This document shows, piece after piece, positions 6,125 to 14,469 of a stretch of DNA of 64,000 nucleotides; positions within the stretch are counted from its first letter, which is position 1; the number at the start of each line of letters is the position of its first letter. The notes under the pieces are model-generated. The model saw only the letters and a list, made by a program, of their open reading frames with translations. It did not search any database and had not been told where the DNA came from. Source of the DNA: Hydractinia symbiolongicarpus (taxonomy: Eukaryota; Cnidaria; Hydrozoa; Anthoathecata; Hydractiniidae); contig NC_079881.1 of assembly GCF_029227915.1 (NCBI RefSeq), positions 33,207,501 through 33,271,500 of the forward strand, given 5' to 3'. The position numbers and the translations under genes are program-made.

Positions 6125-6196
6125 AGGTTCCACCGAGACTTGAACTCCGATCGCAGGATTCAGAGTCCTGAGTGCTAACCATTACACCATGGAACC
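6125..6196 (-). tRNA. tRNA-Gln (CTG), unit 11
   Basis: 72 nt, same allele as unit 9 (C50 to G). Confidence 0.88.
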
Positions 6197-6236
6197 TACA
6201 GAGGCTCTTTCGAGGTTCGCTTCGCGGAAACATCAA

Positions 6237-6300
6237 TGATTCCGCCCGGGCTCGAACCGGGGACCTTGTGCGTGTTAAGCGCACGTGATAACCACTACAC
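6237..6300 (-). pseudogene. tRNA-Val (AAC) 5'-truncated, unit 11
   Basis: 64 nt, as unit 9. Confidence 0.92.
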
Positions 6301-6447
6301 GCACTCAGGACTCTGAATCCTGCGATCCGAGTTCAAGTCTCGGTGGAACCTGTTCCGTTAGTTGTGCCTCGGAAGCACCTATTGGACGTTTGGAAGTAAC
6401 GGCACTTCACACGCGCAAGGTCCCCGGTTCGAGCCCGGGCGGAATCA
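6301..6447 (+). pseudogene. Inverted Gln / Val-CAC chimera, unit 11
   Basis: Gln piece at 6301-6351, Val piece at 6405-6447; same as unit 9. Confidence 0.92.
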
Positions 6448-6511
6448 TTGTTGAGTTGGTTGTTTTGTAATAGGCGTCAAACATTTGATTCACTGCGGTT
6501 TTTAAAAGCCT

Positions 6512-6584
6512 TGCCCTGTGTGAGGATCGAACTCACGACCTTCAGATTATGAGACTGACGCGCTTCCTACTGCGCTAACAAGGC
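6512..6584 (-). tRNA. tRNA-Met (CAT), unit 11
   Basis: 73 nt; C20 to A. Confidence 0.94.
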
Positions 6585-6715
6585 ACTGCGCCCTTATCCG
6601 ATGCATTTCAGAAGAACGTTGTTATTACAATGTCTTCTTGCAAATGACTAAAATATTTGAAGTGCCGTTGCTTCCAAACGCCCAATAGGTGCTTCCGAGG
6701 CACAACTAACTGCAC

Positions 6716-6787
6716 AGGTTCCACCGAGACTTGAATTCCGATCGCAGGATTCAGAGTCCTGAGTGCTAACCATTACACCATTGAACC
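6716..6787 (-). tRNA. tRNA-Gln (CTG), unit 12, damaged
   Basis: 72 nt, same damaged allele as unit 10. Confidence 0.75.
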
Positions 6788-6827
6788 TACAGAGGCTCTT
6801 TCGACGTTCGCTTCGCGGAAACATCAA

Positions 6828-6891
6828 TGATTCCGCCCGGGCTCGAACCGGGGACCTTGTGCGTGTTAAGCGCACGTGATAACCACTACAC
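6828..6891 (-). pseudogene. tRNA-Val (AAC) 5'-truncated, unit 12
   Basis: 64 nt, as unit 10. Confidence 0.92.
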
Positions 6892-7038
6892 GCACTCAGG
6901 ACTCTGAATCCTGCGATCCGAGTTCAAGTCTCGGTGGAACCTGTTCCGTTAGTTGTGCCTCGGAAGCACCTATTGGACGTTTGGAAGTAACGGCACTTCA
7001 CACGCGCAATGTCCCCGGTTCGAGCCCGGGCGGAATCA
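6892..7038 (+). pseudogene. Inverted Gln / Val-CAC chimera, unit 12
   Basis: Gln piece at 6892-6942, Val piece at 6996-7038; same as unit 10. Confidence 0.92.
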
Positions 7039-7102
7039 TTGTTGAGTTGCTTGTTTTGTAATAGGCGTCAAACATTTGATTCACTGCGGCTTTTAAAAGC
7101 CT

Positions 7103-7175
7103 TGCCCTGTGTGAGGATCGAACTCACGACCTTCAGATTATGAGACTGACGCGCTGCCTACTGCGCTAACAAGGC
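7103..7175 (-). tRNA. tRNA-Met (CAT), unit 12
   Basis: 73 nt, reference sequence. Confidence 0.96.
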
Positions 7176-7306
7176 ACTGTGCCCTTATCCGATGCATTTC
7201 AGAAGAACGTTGTTATTACAATGTCTTCTTGCAAATGAGTAAAATATTCGAAGTGCCGTTACTTCCAAACGCCCAATAGGTGCTTCCGAGGCACAACTAA
7301 CTGCAC

Positions 7307-7378
7307 AGGTTCCACCGAGACTTGAACTCCGATCGCAGGATTCAGAGTCCTGAGTGCTAACCATTACACCATGGAACC
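7307..7378 (-). tRNA. tRNA-Gln (CTG), unit 13
   Basis: 72 nt, same allele as unit 9. Confidence 0.88.
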
Positions 7379-7418
7379 TACAGAGGCTCTTTCGAGGTTC
7401 GCTTCGCGGAAACATCAA

Positions 7419-7482
7419 TGATTCCGCCCGGGCTCGAACCGGGGACCTTGTGCGTGTTAAGCGCACGTGATAACCACTACAC
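7419..7482 (-). pseudogene. tRNA-Val (AAC) 5'-truncated, unit 13
   Basis: 64 nt, as unit 9. Confidence 0.92.
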
Positions 7483-7629
7483 GCACTCAGGACTCTGAAT
7501 CCTGCGATCCGAGTTCAAGTCTCGGTGGAACCTGTTCCGTTAGTTGTGCCTCGGAAGCACCTATTGGACGTTTGGAAGTAACGGCACTTCACACGCGCAA
7601 GGTCCCCGGTTCGAGCCCGGGCGGAATCA
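7483..7629 (+). pseudogene. Inverted Gln / Val-CAC chimera, unit 13
   Basis: Gln piece at 7483-7533, Val piece at 7587-7629. The downstream flank has GTTGCTTG, where units 9 and 11 have GTTGGTTG. Confidence 0.92.
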
Positions 7630-7693
7630 TTGTTGAGTTGCTTGTTTTGTAATAGGCGTCAAACATTTGATTCACTGCGGTTTTTAAAAGCCT

Positions 7694-7766
7694 TGCCCTG
7701 TGTGAGGATCGAACTCACGACCTTCAGATTATGAGACTGACGCGCTTCCTACTGCGCTAACAAGGC
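7694..7766 (-). tRNA. tRNA-Met (CAT), unit 13
   Basis: 73 nt; C20 to A. Confidence 0.94.
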
Positions 7767-7897
7767 ACTGCGCCCTTATCCGATGCATTTCAGAAGAACG
7801 TTGTTATTACAATGTCTTCTTGCAAATGACTAAAATATTTGAAGTGCCGTTGCTTCCAAACGCCCAATAGGTGCTTCCGAGGCACAACTAACTGCAC

Positions 7898-7969
7898 AGG
7901 TTCCACCGAGACTTGAATTCCGATCGCAGGATTCAGAGTCCTGAGTGCTAACCATTACACCATTGAACC
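7898..7969 (-). tRNA. tRNA-Gln (CTG), unit 14, damaged
   Basis: 72 nt, same damaged allele as unit 10. Confidence 0.75.
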
Positions 7970-8009
7970 TACAGAGGCTCTTTCGAGGTTCGCTTCGCGG
8001 AAACATCAA

Positions 8010-8073
8010 TGATTCCGCCCGGGCTCGAACCGGGGACCTTGTGCGTGTTAAGCGCACGTGATAACCACTACAC
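8010..8073 (-). pseudogene. tRNA-Val (AAC) 5'-truncated, unit 14
   Basis: 64 nt, as unit 10. Confidence 0.92.
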
Positions 8074-8220
8074 GCACTCAGGACTCTGAATCCTGCGATC
8101 CGAGTTCAAGTCTCGGTGGAAGCTGTTCCGTTAGTTGTGCCTCGGAAGCACCTATTGGACGTTTGGAAGTAACGGCACTTCACACGCGCAATGTCCCCGG
8201 TTCGAGCCCGGGCGGAATCA
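8074..8220 (+). pseudogene. Inverted Gln / Val-CAC chimera, unit 14
   Basis: Gln piece at 8074-8124 with C to G at 8122 in the 3' acceptor strand, Val piece at 8178-8220. The change is shared with unit 15. Confidence 0.92.
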
Positions 8221-8284
8221 TTGTTGAGTTGCTTGTTTTGTAATAGGCGTCAAACATTTGATTCACTGCGGCTTTTAAAAGCCT

Positions 8285-8357
8285 TGCCCTGTGTGAGGAT
8301 CGAACTCACGACCTTCAGATTATGAGACTGACGCGCTGCCTACTGCGCTAACAAGGC
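8285..8357 (-). tRNA. tRNA-Met (CAT), unit 14
   Basis: 73 nt, reference sequence. Confidence 0.96.
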
Positions 8358-8488
8358 ACTGTTCCCTAATCCGATGCATTTCAGAAGAACGTTGTTATCA
8401 GAATGTCTTCTTGCAAATGACTAAAATATTTGAAGTGCCGTTGCTTCCAAACGCCCAATAGGTGCTTCCGAGGCACAACTAACGGAAC

Positions 8489-8560
8489 AGGTTCCACCGA
8501 GACTTGAACTCGGATCGCAGGATTCAGAGTCCTGAGTGCTAACCATTACACCATGGAACC
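8489..8560 (-). tRNA. tRNA-Gln (CTG), unit 15
   Basis: 72 nt. Reference sequence restored (CTCGG T stem), unlike units 9-14. Confidence 0.96.
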
Positions 8561-8600
8561 TACAGAGGCTCTTCCGAGGTTCGCTTCGCGGAAACATCAA

Positions 8601-8664
8601 TCATTCCGCCCGTGCTCGAACCGGGGACCTTGTGCGTGTTAAGCGCACGTGATAACCACTACAC
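8601..8664 (-). pseudogene. tRNA-Val (AAC) 5'-truncated, unit 15
   Basis: 64 nt. It also has C62 to A in the T stem and C72 to G. Confidence 0.92.
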
Positions 8665-8811
8665 GCACTCAGGACTCTGAATCCTGCGATCCGAGTTCAA
8701 GTCTCGGTGGAAGCTGTTCCGTTAGTTGTGCCTCGGAAGCACCTATTGGACGTTTGGAAGTAACGGCACTTCACACGCGCAATGTCCCCGGTTCGAGCCC
8801 GGGCGGAATCA
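8665..8811 (+). pseudogene. Inverted Gln / Val-CAC chimera, unit 15
   Basis: Gln piece at 8665-8715 (C to G at 8713), Val piece at 8769-8811. Confidence 0.92.
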
Positions 8812-8875
8812 TTGTTGAGTTGCTTGTTTTGTAATAGGCGTCAAACATTTGATTCACTGCGGCTTTTAAAAGCCT

Positions 8876-8948
8876 TGCCCTGTGTGAGGATCGAACTCAC
8901 GACCTTCAGATTATGAGACTGACGCGCTGCCTACTGCGCTAACAAGGC
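8876..8948 (-). tRNA. tRNA-Met (CAT), unit 15
   Basis: 73 nt, reference sequence. Confidence 0.96.
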
Positions 8949-9079
8949 ACTGTTCCCTAATCCGATGCATTTCAGAAGAACGTTGTTATCAGAATGTCTT
9001 CTTGCAAATGACTAAAATATTTGAAGTGCCGTTGCTTCCAAACGCCCAATAGGTGCTTCCGAGGCACAACTAACGGAAC

Positions 9080-9151
9080 AGGTTCCACCGAGACTTGAAC
9101 TCGGATCGCAGGATTCAGAGTCCTGAGTGCTAACCATTACACCATGGAACC
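9080..9151 (-). tRNA. tRNA-Gln (CTG), unit 16
   Basis: 72 nt, reference sequence. Confidence 0.96.
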
Positions 9152-9191
9152 TACAGAGGCTCTTCCGAGGTTCGCTTCGCGGAAACATCAA

Positions 9192-9255
9192 TGATTCCGC
9201 CCGTGCTCGAACCGGGGACCTTGCGCGTGTTAAGCGCACGTGATAACCACTACAC
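9192..9255 (-). pseudogene. tRNA-Val (AAC) 5'-truncated, unit 16
   Basis: 64 nt; C62 to A as in unit 15, but a normal anticodon stem. Confidence 0.92.
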
Positions 9256-9402
9256 GCACTCAGGACTCTGAATCCTGCGATCCGAGTTCAAGTCTCAGTG
9301 GAACCTGTTCCGTTAGTTGTGCCTCGGAAGCACCTATTGGACGTTTGGAAGTAACGGCACTTCACACGCGCAATGTCCCCGGTTCGAGCCCGGGCGGAAT
9401 CA
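9256..9402 (+). pseudogene. Inverted Gln / Val-CAC chimera, unit 16 (last hybrid unit)
   Basis: Gln piece at 9256-9306, with CTCAG for CTCGG in the T stem, and Val piece at 9360-9402. Confidence 0.92.
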
Positions 9403-9466
9403 TTGTTGAGTTGCTTGTTTTGTAATAGGCGTCAAATACTTGATTCACTGCGGCTTTTAAAAGCCT

Positions 9467-9539
9467 TGCCCAGTGTGAAGATCGAACTCACGACCTTCAG
9501 ATTATGAGACTGACACGCTGCCTACTGCGCTAACAAGGC
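9467..9539 (-). tRNA. tRNA-Met (CAT), unit 16
   Basis: 73 nt. A68 is T (T5-T68 mismatch), C61 is T, and the D stem has one change. A weakened copy. Confidence 0.84.
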
Positions 9540-9670
9540 ACTGTGCCCTTATCCGATGCATTTCAGAAGAACGTTGTTATTACAATGTCTTCTTGCAAAT
9601 GACTAAAATATTTGAAGTACCGTTGCTTCCAAACGCCCAATAGGTGCTTCCGAGGCACAACTAACGGAAC

Positions 9671-9742
9671 AGGTTCCACCGAGACTTGAACTCGGATCGC
9701 AGGATTCAGAGTCCTGAGTGCTACCCATTACACCATGGAACC
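9671..9742 (-). tRNA. tRNA-Gln (CTG), unit 17
   Basis: 72 nt. One D-loop change (GGTTAG to GGGTAG). Confidence 0.93.
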
Positions 9743-9782
9743 TACAGAGGCTCTTCCGAAGTTTGCTTCGCGGAAACATCAA

Positions 9783-9855
9783 TGATTCCGCCCGGGCTCG
9801 AACCGGGGACCTTGCGCGTGTTAAGCGCACGTGATAACCACTACACTACGGAATC
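9783..9855 (-). tRNA. tRNA-Val (AAC), unit 17
   Basis: 73 nt with T8, A14 and C56 all present; a canonical copy. The full Val-Val arrangement resumes here after the hybrid block. Confidence 0.96.
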
Positions 9856-9946
9856 TGGCAACTAGCAAGCGACATGTTTTTGCCTTTTTCTCTAGCTACT
9901 TTTGTCTTGTATTGCTTTCCTTCGTCATAGGTTTCGAAATTCATTG

Positions 9947-10019
9947 GATTCCGTAGTGTAGCAGTTATCACGTGCGTTTCACACGCGCAAGGTCCCCGGT
10001 TCGAGCCCGGGCGGAATCA
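9947..10019 (+). tRNA. tRNA-Val (CAC), unit 17, G18 changed
   Basis: 73 nt. The D loop reads AGCAG instead of AGCGG, so invariant G18 is A; C31 is T (wobble with G39). The same allele is in units 18 and 20. Confidence 0.85.
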
Positions 10020-10083
10020 TTGTTGAGTTGCTTGTTTTGTAATAGGCGTCAAACATTTGATTCACTGCGGCTTTTAAAAGCCT

Positions 10084-10156
10084 TGCCCTGTGTGAGGATC
10101 GAACTCACGACCTTCAGATTATGAGACTGACGCGCTGCCTACTGCGCTAACAAGGC
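10084..10156 (-). tRNA. tRNA-Met (CAT), unit 17
   Basis: 73 nt, reference sequence. Confidence 0.96.
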
Positions 10157-10287
10157 ACTGTGCCCTTATCCGATGCATTTCAGAAGAACGTTGTTATTAC
10201 AATGTCTTCTTGCAAATGACTAAATTATTTGAAGTGCCGTTGCTTCCAAACGCCCAATAGGTGCTTCCGAGGCACAACTAACGGAAC

Positions 10288-10359
10288 AGGTTCCACCGAG
10301 ACTTGAACTCGGATCGCAGGATTCAGAGTCCTGAGTGCTAACCATTACACCATGGAACC
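10288..10359 (-). tRNA. tRNA-Gln (CTG), unit 18
   Basis: 72 nt, reference sequence. Confidence 0.96.
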
Positions 10360-10399
10360 TACAGAGGCTCTTTCGAGGTTCGCTTCGCGGAAACATCAA

Positions 10400-10471
10400 T
10401 GAATCCGCCGGGCTTGAACCGGGGACCTTGCGCGTGTTAAGCGCACGTGATAACCACTACACTACGGAATC
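10400..10471 (-). pseudogene. tRNA-Val (AAC) with 1-nt T-arm deletion, unit 18
   Basis: 72 nt. One C is lost from the CCCGGG run and the 3' acceptor strand reads GGATTC, so acceptor and T stems no longer align. Shared with unit 20. Confidence 0.75.
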
Positions 10472-10562
10472 TGGCAACTAGCAAGCGACATGTTTTTGCC
10501 TTTTTCTCTAGCTACTTTTGTCTTGTATTGCTTTCCTTCGTCATAGGTTTCGAAATTCATTG

Positions 10563-10635
10563 GATTCCGTAGTGTAGCAGTTATCACGTGCGTTTCACAC
10601 GCGCAAGGTCCCCGGTTCGAGCCCGGGCGGAATCA
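10563..10635 (+). tRNA. tRNA-Val (CAC), unit 18, G18 changed
   Basis: 73 nt, same G18A allele as unit 17. Confidence 0.85.
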
Positions 10636-10699
10636 TTGTTGAGTTGCTTGTTTTGTAATAGGCGTCAAACATTTGATTCACTGCGGCTTTTAAAAGCCT

Positions 10700-10772
10700 T
10701 GCCCTGTGTGAGGATCGAACTCACGACCTTCAGATTATGAGACTGACGCGCTGCCTACTGCGCTAACAAGGC
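10700..10772 (-). tRNA. tRNA-Met (CAT), unit 18
   Basis: 73 nt, reference sequence. Confidence 0.96.
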
Positions 10773-10903
10773 ACTGTGCCCTTATCCGATGCATTTCAGA
10801 AGAACGTTGTTATTACAATGTCTTCTTGCAAATGACTAAAATATTTGAAGTGCCGTTGCTTCCAAACGCCCAAGAGGTGCTTCCGAGGCACAACTAACGG
10901 AAC

Positions 10904-10975
10904 AGGTTCCACCGAGACTTGAACTCGGATCGCAGGATTCAGAGTTCTGAGTGCTAACCATTACACCATGGAACC
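10904..10975 (-). tRNA. tRNA-Gln (CTG), unit 19
   Basis: 72 nt. G30 is A, an A-C mismatch in the anticodon stem. Shared with unit 21. Confidence 0.87.
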
Positions 10976-11015
10976 TACAGAGGCTCTTTCGAGGTTCGCT
11001 TCGCGGAAACATCAA

Positions 11016-11088
11016 TGATTCCGCCCGGGCTCGAACCGGGGACCTTGCGCGTGTTAAGCGCACGTGATAACCACTACACTATGGAATC
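11016..11088 (-). tRNA. tRNA-Val (AAC), unit 19
   Basis: 73 nt. G7 is A (mismatch with C66); the rest is intact. Confidence 0.88.
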
Positions 11089-11179
11089 TGGCAACTAGCA
11101 AGCGACATGTTTTTGCCTTTTTCTCTAGCTACTTTTGTCTTGTATTGCTTTCCTTCGTCATAGGTTTCGAAATTCATTG

Positions 11180-11252
11180 GATTCCGTAGTGTAGCGGTTA
11201 TCACGTGCGCTTCACACGCGCAAGGTCCCCGGTTCGAGCCCGGGCGGAATCA
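11180..11252 (+). tRNA. tRNA-Val (CAC), unit 19
   Basis: 73 nt, canonical copy with G18 and the normal anticodon stem. Confidence 0.96.
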
Positions 11253-11316
11253 TTGTTGAGTTGCTTGTTTTGTAATAGGCGTCAAACATTTGATTCACTG
11301 CGGCTTTTAAAAGTCT

Positions 11317-11389
11317 TGCCCTGTGTGAGGATCGAACTCACGACCTTCAGATTATGAGACTGACGCGCTGCCTACTGCGCTAACAAGGC
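11317..11389 (-). tRNA. tRNA-Met (CAT), unit 19
   Basis: 73 nt, reference sequence; the trailer has one change (AAGTC). Confidence 0.96.
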
Positions 11390-11520
11390 ACTGTGCCCTT
11401 ATCCGATGCATTTCAGAAGAACGTTGTTATTACAATGTCTTCTTGCAAATGACTAAATTATTTGAAGTGCCGTTGCTTCCAAACGCCCAATAGGTGCTTC
11501 CGAGGCACAACTAACGGAAC

Positions 11521-11592
11521 AGGTTCCACCGAGACTTGAACTCGGATCGCAGGATTCAGAGTCCTGAGTGCTAACCATTACACCATGGAACC
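11521..11592 (-). tRNA. tRNA-Gln (CTG), unit 20
   Basis: 72 nt, reference sequence. Confidence 0.96.
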
Positions 11593-11632
11593 TACAGAGG
11601 CTCTTTCGAGGTTCGCTTTGCGGAAACATCAA

Positions 11633-11704
11633 TGAATCCGCCGGGCTTGAACCGGGGACCTTGCGCGTGTTAAGCGCACGTGATAACCACTACACTACGG
11701 AATC
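11633..11704 (-). pseudogene. tRNA-Val (AAC) with 1-nt T-arm deletion, unit 20
   Basis: 72 nt, same defect as unit 18. Confidence 0.75.
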
Positions 11705-11795
11705 TGGCAACTAGCAAGCGACATGTTTTTGCCTTTTTCTCTAGCTACTTTTGTCTTGTATTGCTTTCCTTCGTCATAGGTTTCGAAATTCATTG

Positions 11796-11868
11796 GATTC
11801 CGTAGTGTAGCAGTTATCACGTGCGTTTCACACGCGCAAGGTCCCCGGTTCGAGCCCGGGCGGAATCA
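11796..11868 (+). tRNA. tRNA-Val (CAC), unit 20, G18 changed
   Basis: 73 nt, same G18A allele as unit 17. Confidence 0.85.
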
Positions 11869-11932
11869 TTGTTGAGTTGCTTGTTTTGTAATAGGCGTCA
11901 AACATTTGATTCACTGCGGCTTTTAAAAGCCT

Positions 11933-12005
11933 TGCCCTGTGTGAGGATCGAACTCACGACCTTCAGATTATGAGACTGACGCGCTGCCTACTGCGCTAAC
12001 AAGGC
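11933..12005 (-). tRNA. tRNA-Met (CAT), unit 20
   Basis: 73 nt, reference sequence. Confidence 0.96.
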
Positions 12006-12136
12006 ACTGTGCCCTTATCCGATGCATTTCAGAAGAACGTTGTTATTACAATGTCTTCTTGCAAATGACTAAAATATTTGAAGTGCCGTTGCTTCCAAAC
12101 GCCCAAGAGGTGCTTCCGAGGCACAACTAATGGAAC

Positions 12137-12208
12137 AGGTTCCACCGAGACTTGAACTCGGATCGCAGGATTCAGAGTTCTGAGTGCTAACCATTACACC
12201 ATGGAACC
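12137..12208 (-). tRNA. tRNA-Gln (CTG), unit 21
   Basis: 72 nt, G30A allele as unit 19. Confidence 0.87.
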
Positions 12209-12248
12209 TACAGAGGCTCTTTCGAGGTTCGCTTCGCGGAAACATCAA

Positions 12249-12321
12249 TGATTCCGCCCGGGCTCGAACCGGGGACCTTGCGCGTGTTAAGCGCACGTGA
12301 TAACCACTACACTATGGAATC
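12249..12321 (-). tRNA. tRNA-Val (AAC), unit 21
   Basis: 73 nt, G7A allele as unit 19. Confidence 0.88.
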
Positions 12322-12412
12322 TGGCAACTAGCAAGCGACATGTTTTTGCCTTTTTCTCTAGCTACTTTTGTCTTGTATTGCTTTCCTTCGTCATAGGTTT
12401 CAAAACTCATTG

Positions 12413-12485
12413 AATTCCGTAGTGTAGCGGTTATCACGTGCGCTTCACACGCGCAAGGTCCCCGGTTCGAGCCCGGGCGGAATCA
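12413..12485 (+). tRNA. tRNA-Val (CAC), unit 21
   Basis: 73 nt. G1 is A, so the terminal pair is A-C; otherwise canonical. Confidence 0.88.
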
Positions 12486-12549
12486 TTGTTGAGTTGCTTG
12501 TTTTGTAATAGGCGTCAAACATTTGATTCACTGCGGCTTTTAAAAGTCT

Positions 12550-12622
12550 TGCCCTGTGTGAGGATCGAACTCACGACCTTCAGATTATGAGACTGACGCG
12601 CTGCCTACTGCGCTAACAAGGC
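12550..12622 (-). tRNA. tRNA-Met (CAT), unit 21
   Basis: 73 nt, reference sequence. Confidence 0.96.
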
Positions 12623-12753
12623 ACTGTGCTCTTATCCGATGCATTTCAGAAGAACGTTGTTATTACAATGTCTTCTTGCAAATGGGTAAAATATTTGAAG
12701 TGCCGTTGCTTCCAAACGCCCAATAGGTGCTTCCGAGGCACAACTAACGGAAC

Positions 12754-12825
12754 AGGTTCCACCGAGACTTGAACTCGGATCGCAGGATTCAGAGTCCTGA
12801 GTGCTAACCATTACACCATGGAACC
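12754..12825 (-). tRNA. tRNA-Gln (CTG), unit 22
   Basis: 72 nt, reference sequence. Confidence 0.96.
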
Positions 12826-12865
12826 TACAGAGGCTCTTCCGAGGTTCGCTTCGCGGAAACATCAA

Positions 12866-12938
12866 TGATTCCGCCCGGGCTCTAACCGGGGACCTTGCGC
12901 GTGTTAAGCGCACGTGATAACCACTACACTACGGAATC
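12866..12938 (-). tRNA. tRNA-Val (AAC), unit 22, C56 lost
   Basis: 73 nt. The T loop reads TTAGAGC: C56 is A, which damages the B box. Shared with unit 28. Confidence 0.78.
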
Positions 12939-13029
12939 TGGCAACTAGCCAGCGACATGTTTTTGCCTTTTTCTCTAGCTACTTTTGTCTTGTATTGCTT
13001 TCCTTCGTCATAGGTTTCAAAATTCATTG

Positions 13030-13102
13030 GATTCCGTAGTGTAGCGGTTATCACGTGCGCTTCACACGCGCAAGGTCCCCGGTTCGAGCCCGGGCGGAAT
13101 CA
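13030..13102 (+). tRNA. tRNA-Val (CAC), unit 22
   Basis: 73 nt, canonical. Confidence 0.96.
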
Positions 13103-13166
13103 TTGTTGAGTTGTTTGTTTTGTAATAGGCGTCAAACATTTGATTCACTGCGGCTTTTAAAAGCCT

Positions 13167-13239
13167 TGCCCTGTGTGAGGATCGAACTCACGACCTTCAG
13201 ATTATGAGACTGACGCGCTGCCTACTGCGCTAACAAGGT
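13167..13239 (-). tRNA. tRNA-Met (CAT), unit 22
   Basis: 73 nt. G1 is A (13239), so the terminal pair is A-C; shared with unit 28. Confidence 0.88.
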
Positions 13240-13370
13240 ACTGTGCCCTTATCCGATGCATTTCAGAAGAACGTTGTTATTACAATGTCTTCTTGCAAAT
13301 GACTAAAATATTTGAAGTGCCGTTGCTTCCAAACGCCCAATAGGTGCTTCCGAAGCACAACTAACGGAAC

Positions 13371-13442
13371 AGGTTCCACCGAGACTTGAACTCGGATCGC
13401 AGGATTCAGAGTCCTGAGAGCTAACCATTACACCATGGAACC
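13371..13442 (-). tRNA. tRNA-Gln (CTG), unit 23
   Basis: 72 nt. One D-stem change (GCAC to GCTC). Confidence 0.9.
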
Positions 13443-13482
13443 TACAGAGGCTCTTTCGAGGTTCGCTTGGCGGAAACATCAA

Positions 13483-13555
13483 TGATTCCGCCCGGCTCGA
13501 ACCGGGGACCTTGCGGCGTGTTAAGCGCACGTGATAACCACTACACTACGGAATC
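13483..13555 (-). tRNA. tRNA-Val (AAC) with compensating indels, unit 23
   Basis: 73 nt, but with one G missing from the T stem run and one extra G after the anticodon stem. Both are homopolymer-type indels and may be consensus errors. Confidence 0.65.
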
Positions 13556-13646
13556 TTGCAACTAGCAAACGACATGTTTTTGCCTTTTTCTTTAGTTACT
13601 TTTATCTTGTATTGCTTTCCTTCGTCATAGGTTTCAAAATTCATTG

Positions 13647-13718
13647 GATTCCGTAGTGTAGCGGTTATCACGTGCGCTTCACACGCGCAAGGTCCCCGGT
13701 TCGAGCCCGGGCGAATCA
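13647..13718 (+). tRNA. tRNA-Val (CAC) with 1-nt acceptor deletion, unit 23
   Basis: 72 nt. CGGAATC is CGAATC. Possible consensus error in a G pair. Confidence 0.68.
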
Positions 13719-13782
13719 TTGTTGAGTTGCTTGTTTTGTAATAGGCGTCAAACATTTGATTCACTGCGGCTTTTAAAAGCCT

Positions 13783-13853
13783 TGCCTGTGTGAGGATCGA
13801 ACTCACCACCTTCAGATTATGAGACTGACGCGCTGCCTCCTGAGCTAACAGGC
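13783..13853 (-). tRNA. tRNA-Met (CAT) with two 1-nt deletions, unit 23
   Basis: 71 nt. One C is lost from the 3' acceptor run and one A near the 5' end. There are further changes in the D arm (CTCCTGAGC) and a C-for-G change in the T stem. Confidence 0.62.
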
Positions 13854-13985
13854 ACTGTGCCCTAATCCGATGCATTTCAGAAGGACGTTGTTATCACAAT
13901 GTCTTCTTGCAAAATGACTAAAATATTTGAAGTGCCGTTGCTTCCAAACGTCCAATAGGTGCTTCCGAGGCACAACTAACTGCAC

Positions 13986-14056
13986 AGGTTCACCGAGACT
14001 TGAACTCGGATCGCAGGATTCAGAGTCCTGAGTGCTAACCATTACACCATGGAACC
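13986..14056 (-). tRNA. tRNA-Gln (CTG) with 1-nt acceptor deletion, unit 24
   Basis: 71 nt; GGTTCACC instead of GGTTCCACC on the plus strand. Confidence 0.68.
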
Positions 14057-14096
14057 TACAGAGGCTCTTCCGAGGTTTGCTTCGCGGAAACATCAA

Positions 14097-14169
14097 TGAT
14101 TCCGCCCGGGCTCGAACCGGGGACCTTGCGCATGTTAAGCGCACGTGATAACCACTACACTACGGAATC
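14097..14169 (-). tRNA. tRNA-Val (AAC), unit 24
   Basis: 73 nt. Only C38 to T in the anticodon loop; otherwise canonical. Confidence 0.93.
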
Positions 14170-14259
14170 TGGCAACTAGCAAGCGACATGTTTTTGCCTT
14201 TTTCTCTAGCTACTTTTGTCTTGTATTGCTTCCTTCGTCATAGGTTTCAAAATTCATTG

Positions 14260-14332
14260 GATTCCGTAGTGTAGCGGTTATCACGTGCGCTTCACACGCG
14301 CAAGGTCCCCGGTTCGAGCCCGGGCGGAATCA
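14260..14332 (+). tRNA. tRNA-Val (CAC), unit 24
   Basis: 73 nt, canonical. Confidence 0.96.
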
Positions 14333-14396
14333 TTGTTGAGTTGCTTGTTTTGTAATAGGCGTCAAACATTTGATTCATTGCGGCTTTTAAAAGCCT

Positions 14397-14469
14397 TGCC
14401 CTGTGTGAGGATCGAACTCACGACCTTCAGATTATGAGACTGACGCGCTTCCTACTGCGCTAACAAGGC
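14397..14469 (-). tRNA. tRNA-Met (CAT), unit 24
   Basis: 73 nt; C20 to A. Confidence 0.94.

Larger units (their letters stand above)
6003..7184. repeat. 1182-bp dimeric higher-order repeat, copy 2 (units 11+12)
   Basis: Appears identical to copy 1 by eye across both units. Confidence 0.9.
7185..8366. repeat. 1182-bp dimeric higher-order repeat, copy 3 (units 13+14)
   Basis: Matches copies 1 and 2 apart from a few substitutions, such as GAGG for GACG near 7986 and a C to G change at 8122. Confidence 0.88.
4812..9539. repeat. Block of eight 591-bp hybrid tRNA units (units 9-16)
   Basis: Every unit here lacks the Val-Val spacer and both full Val genes. It carries instead a truncated Val-AAC, an inverted 51-nt Gln piece and a 43-nt Val-CAC piece, while Gln(-) and Met(-) remain. 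The step is exactly 591 bp. Units 9/11/13 match each other, as do 10/12/14. Confidence 0.95.
10157..11389. repeat. 1233-bp dimer of standard tRNA units, copy 1 (units 18+19)
   Basis: Unit 18 carries a shifted Val-AAC and the G18A Val-CAC. Unit 19 carries Gln G30A and Val-AAC G7A. The whole pair recurs at +1233. Confidence 0.88.
11390..12622. repeat. 1233-bp dimer of standard tRNA units, copy 2 (units 20+21)
   Basis: Shares the diagnostic alleles of units 18 and 19 in the same order, with a few new substitutions such as TGGAAC for CGGAAC at 12131. Confidence 0.88.
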
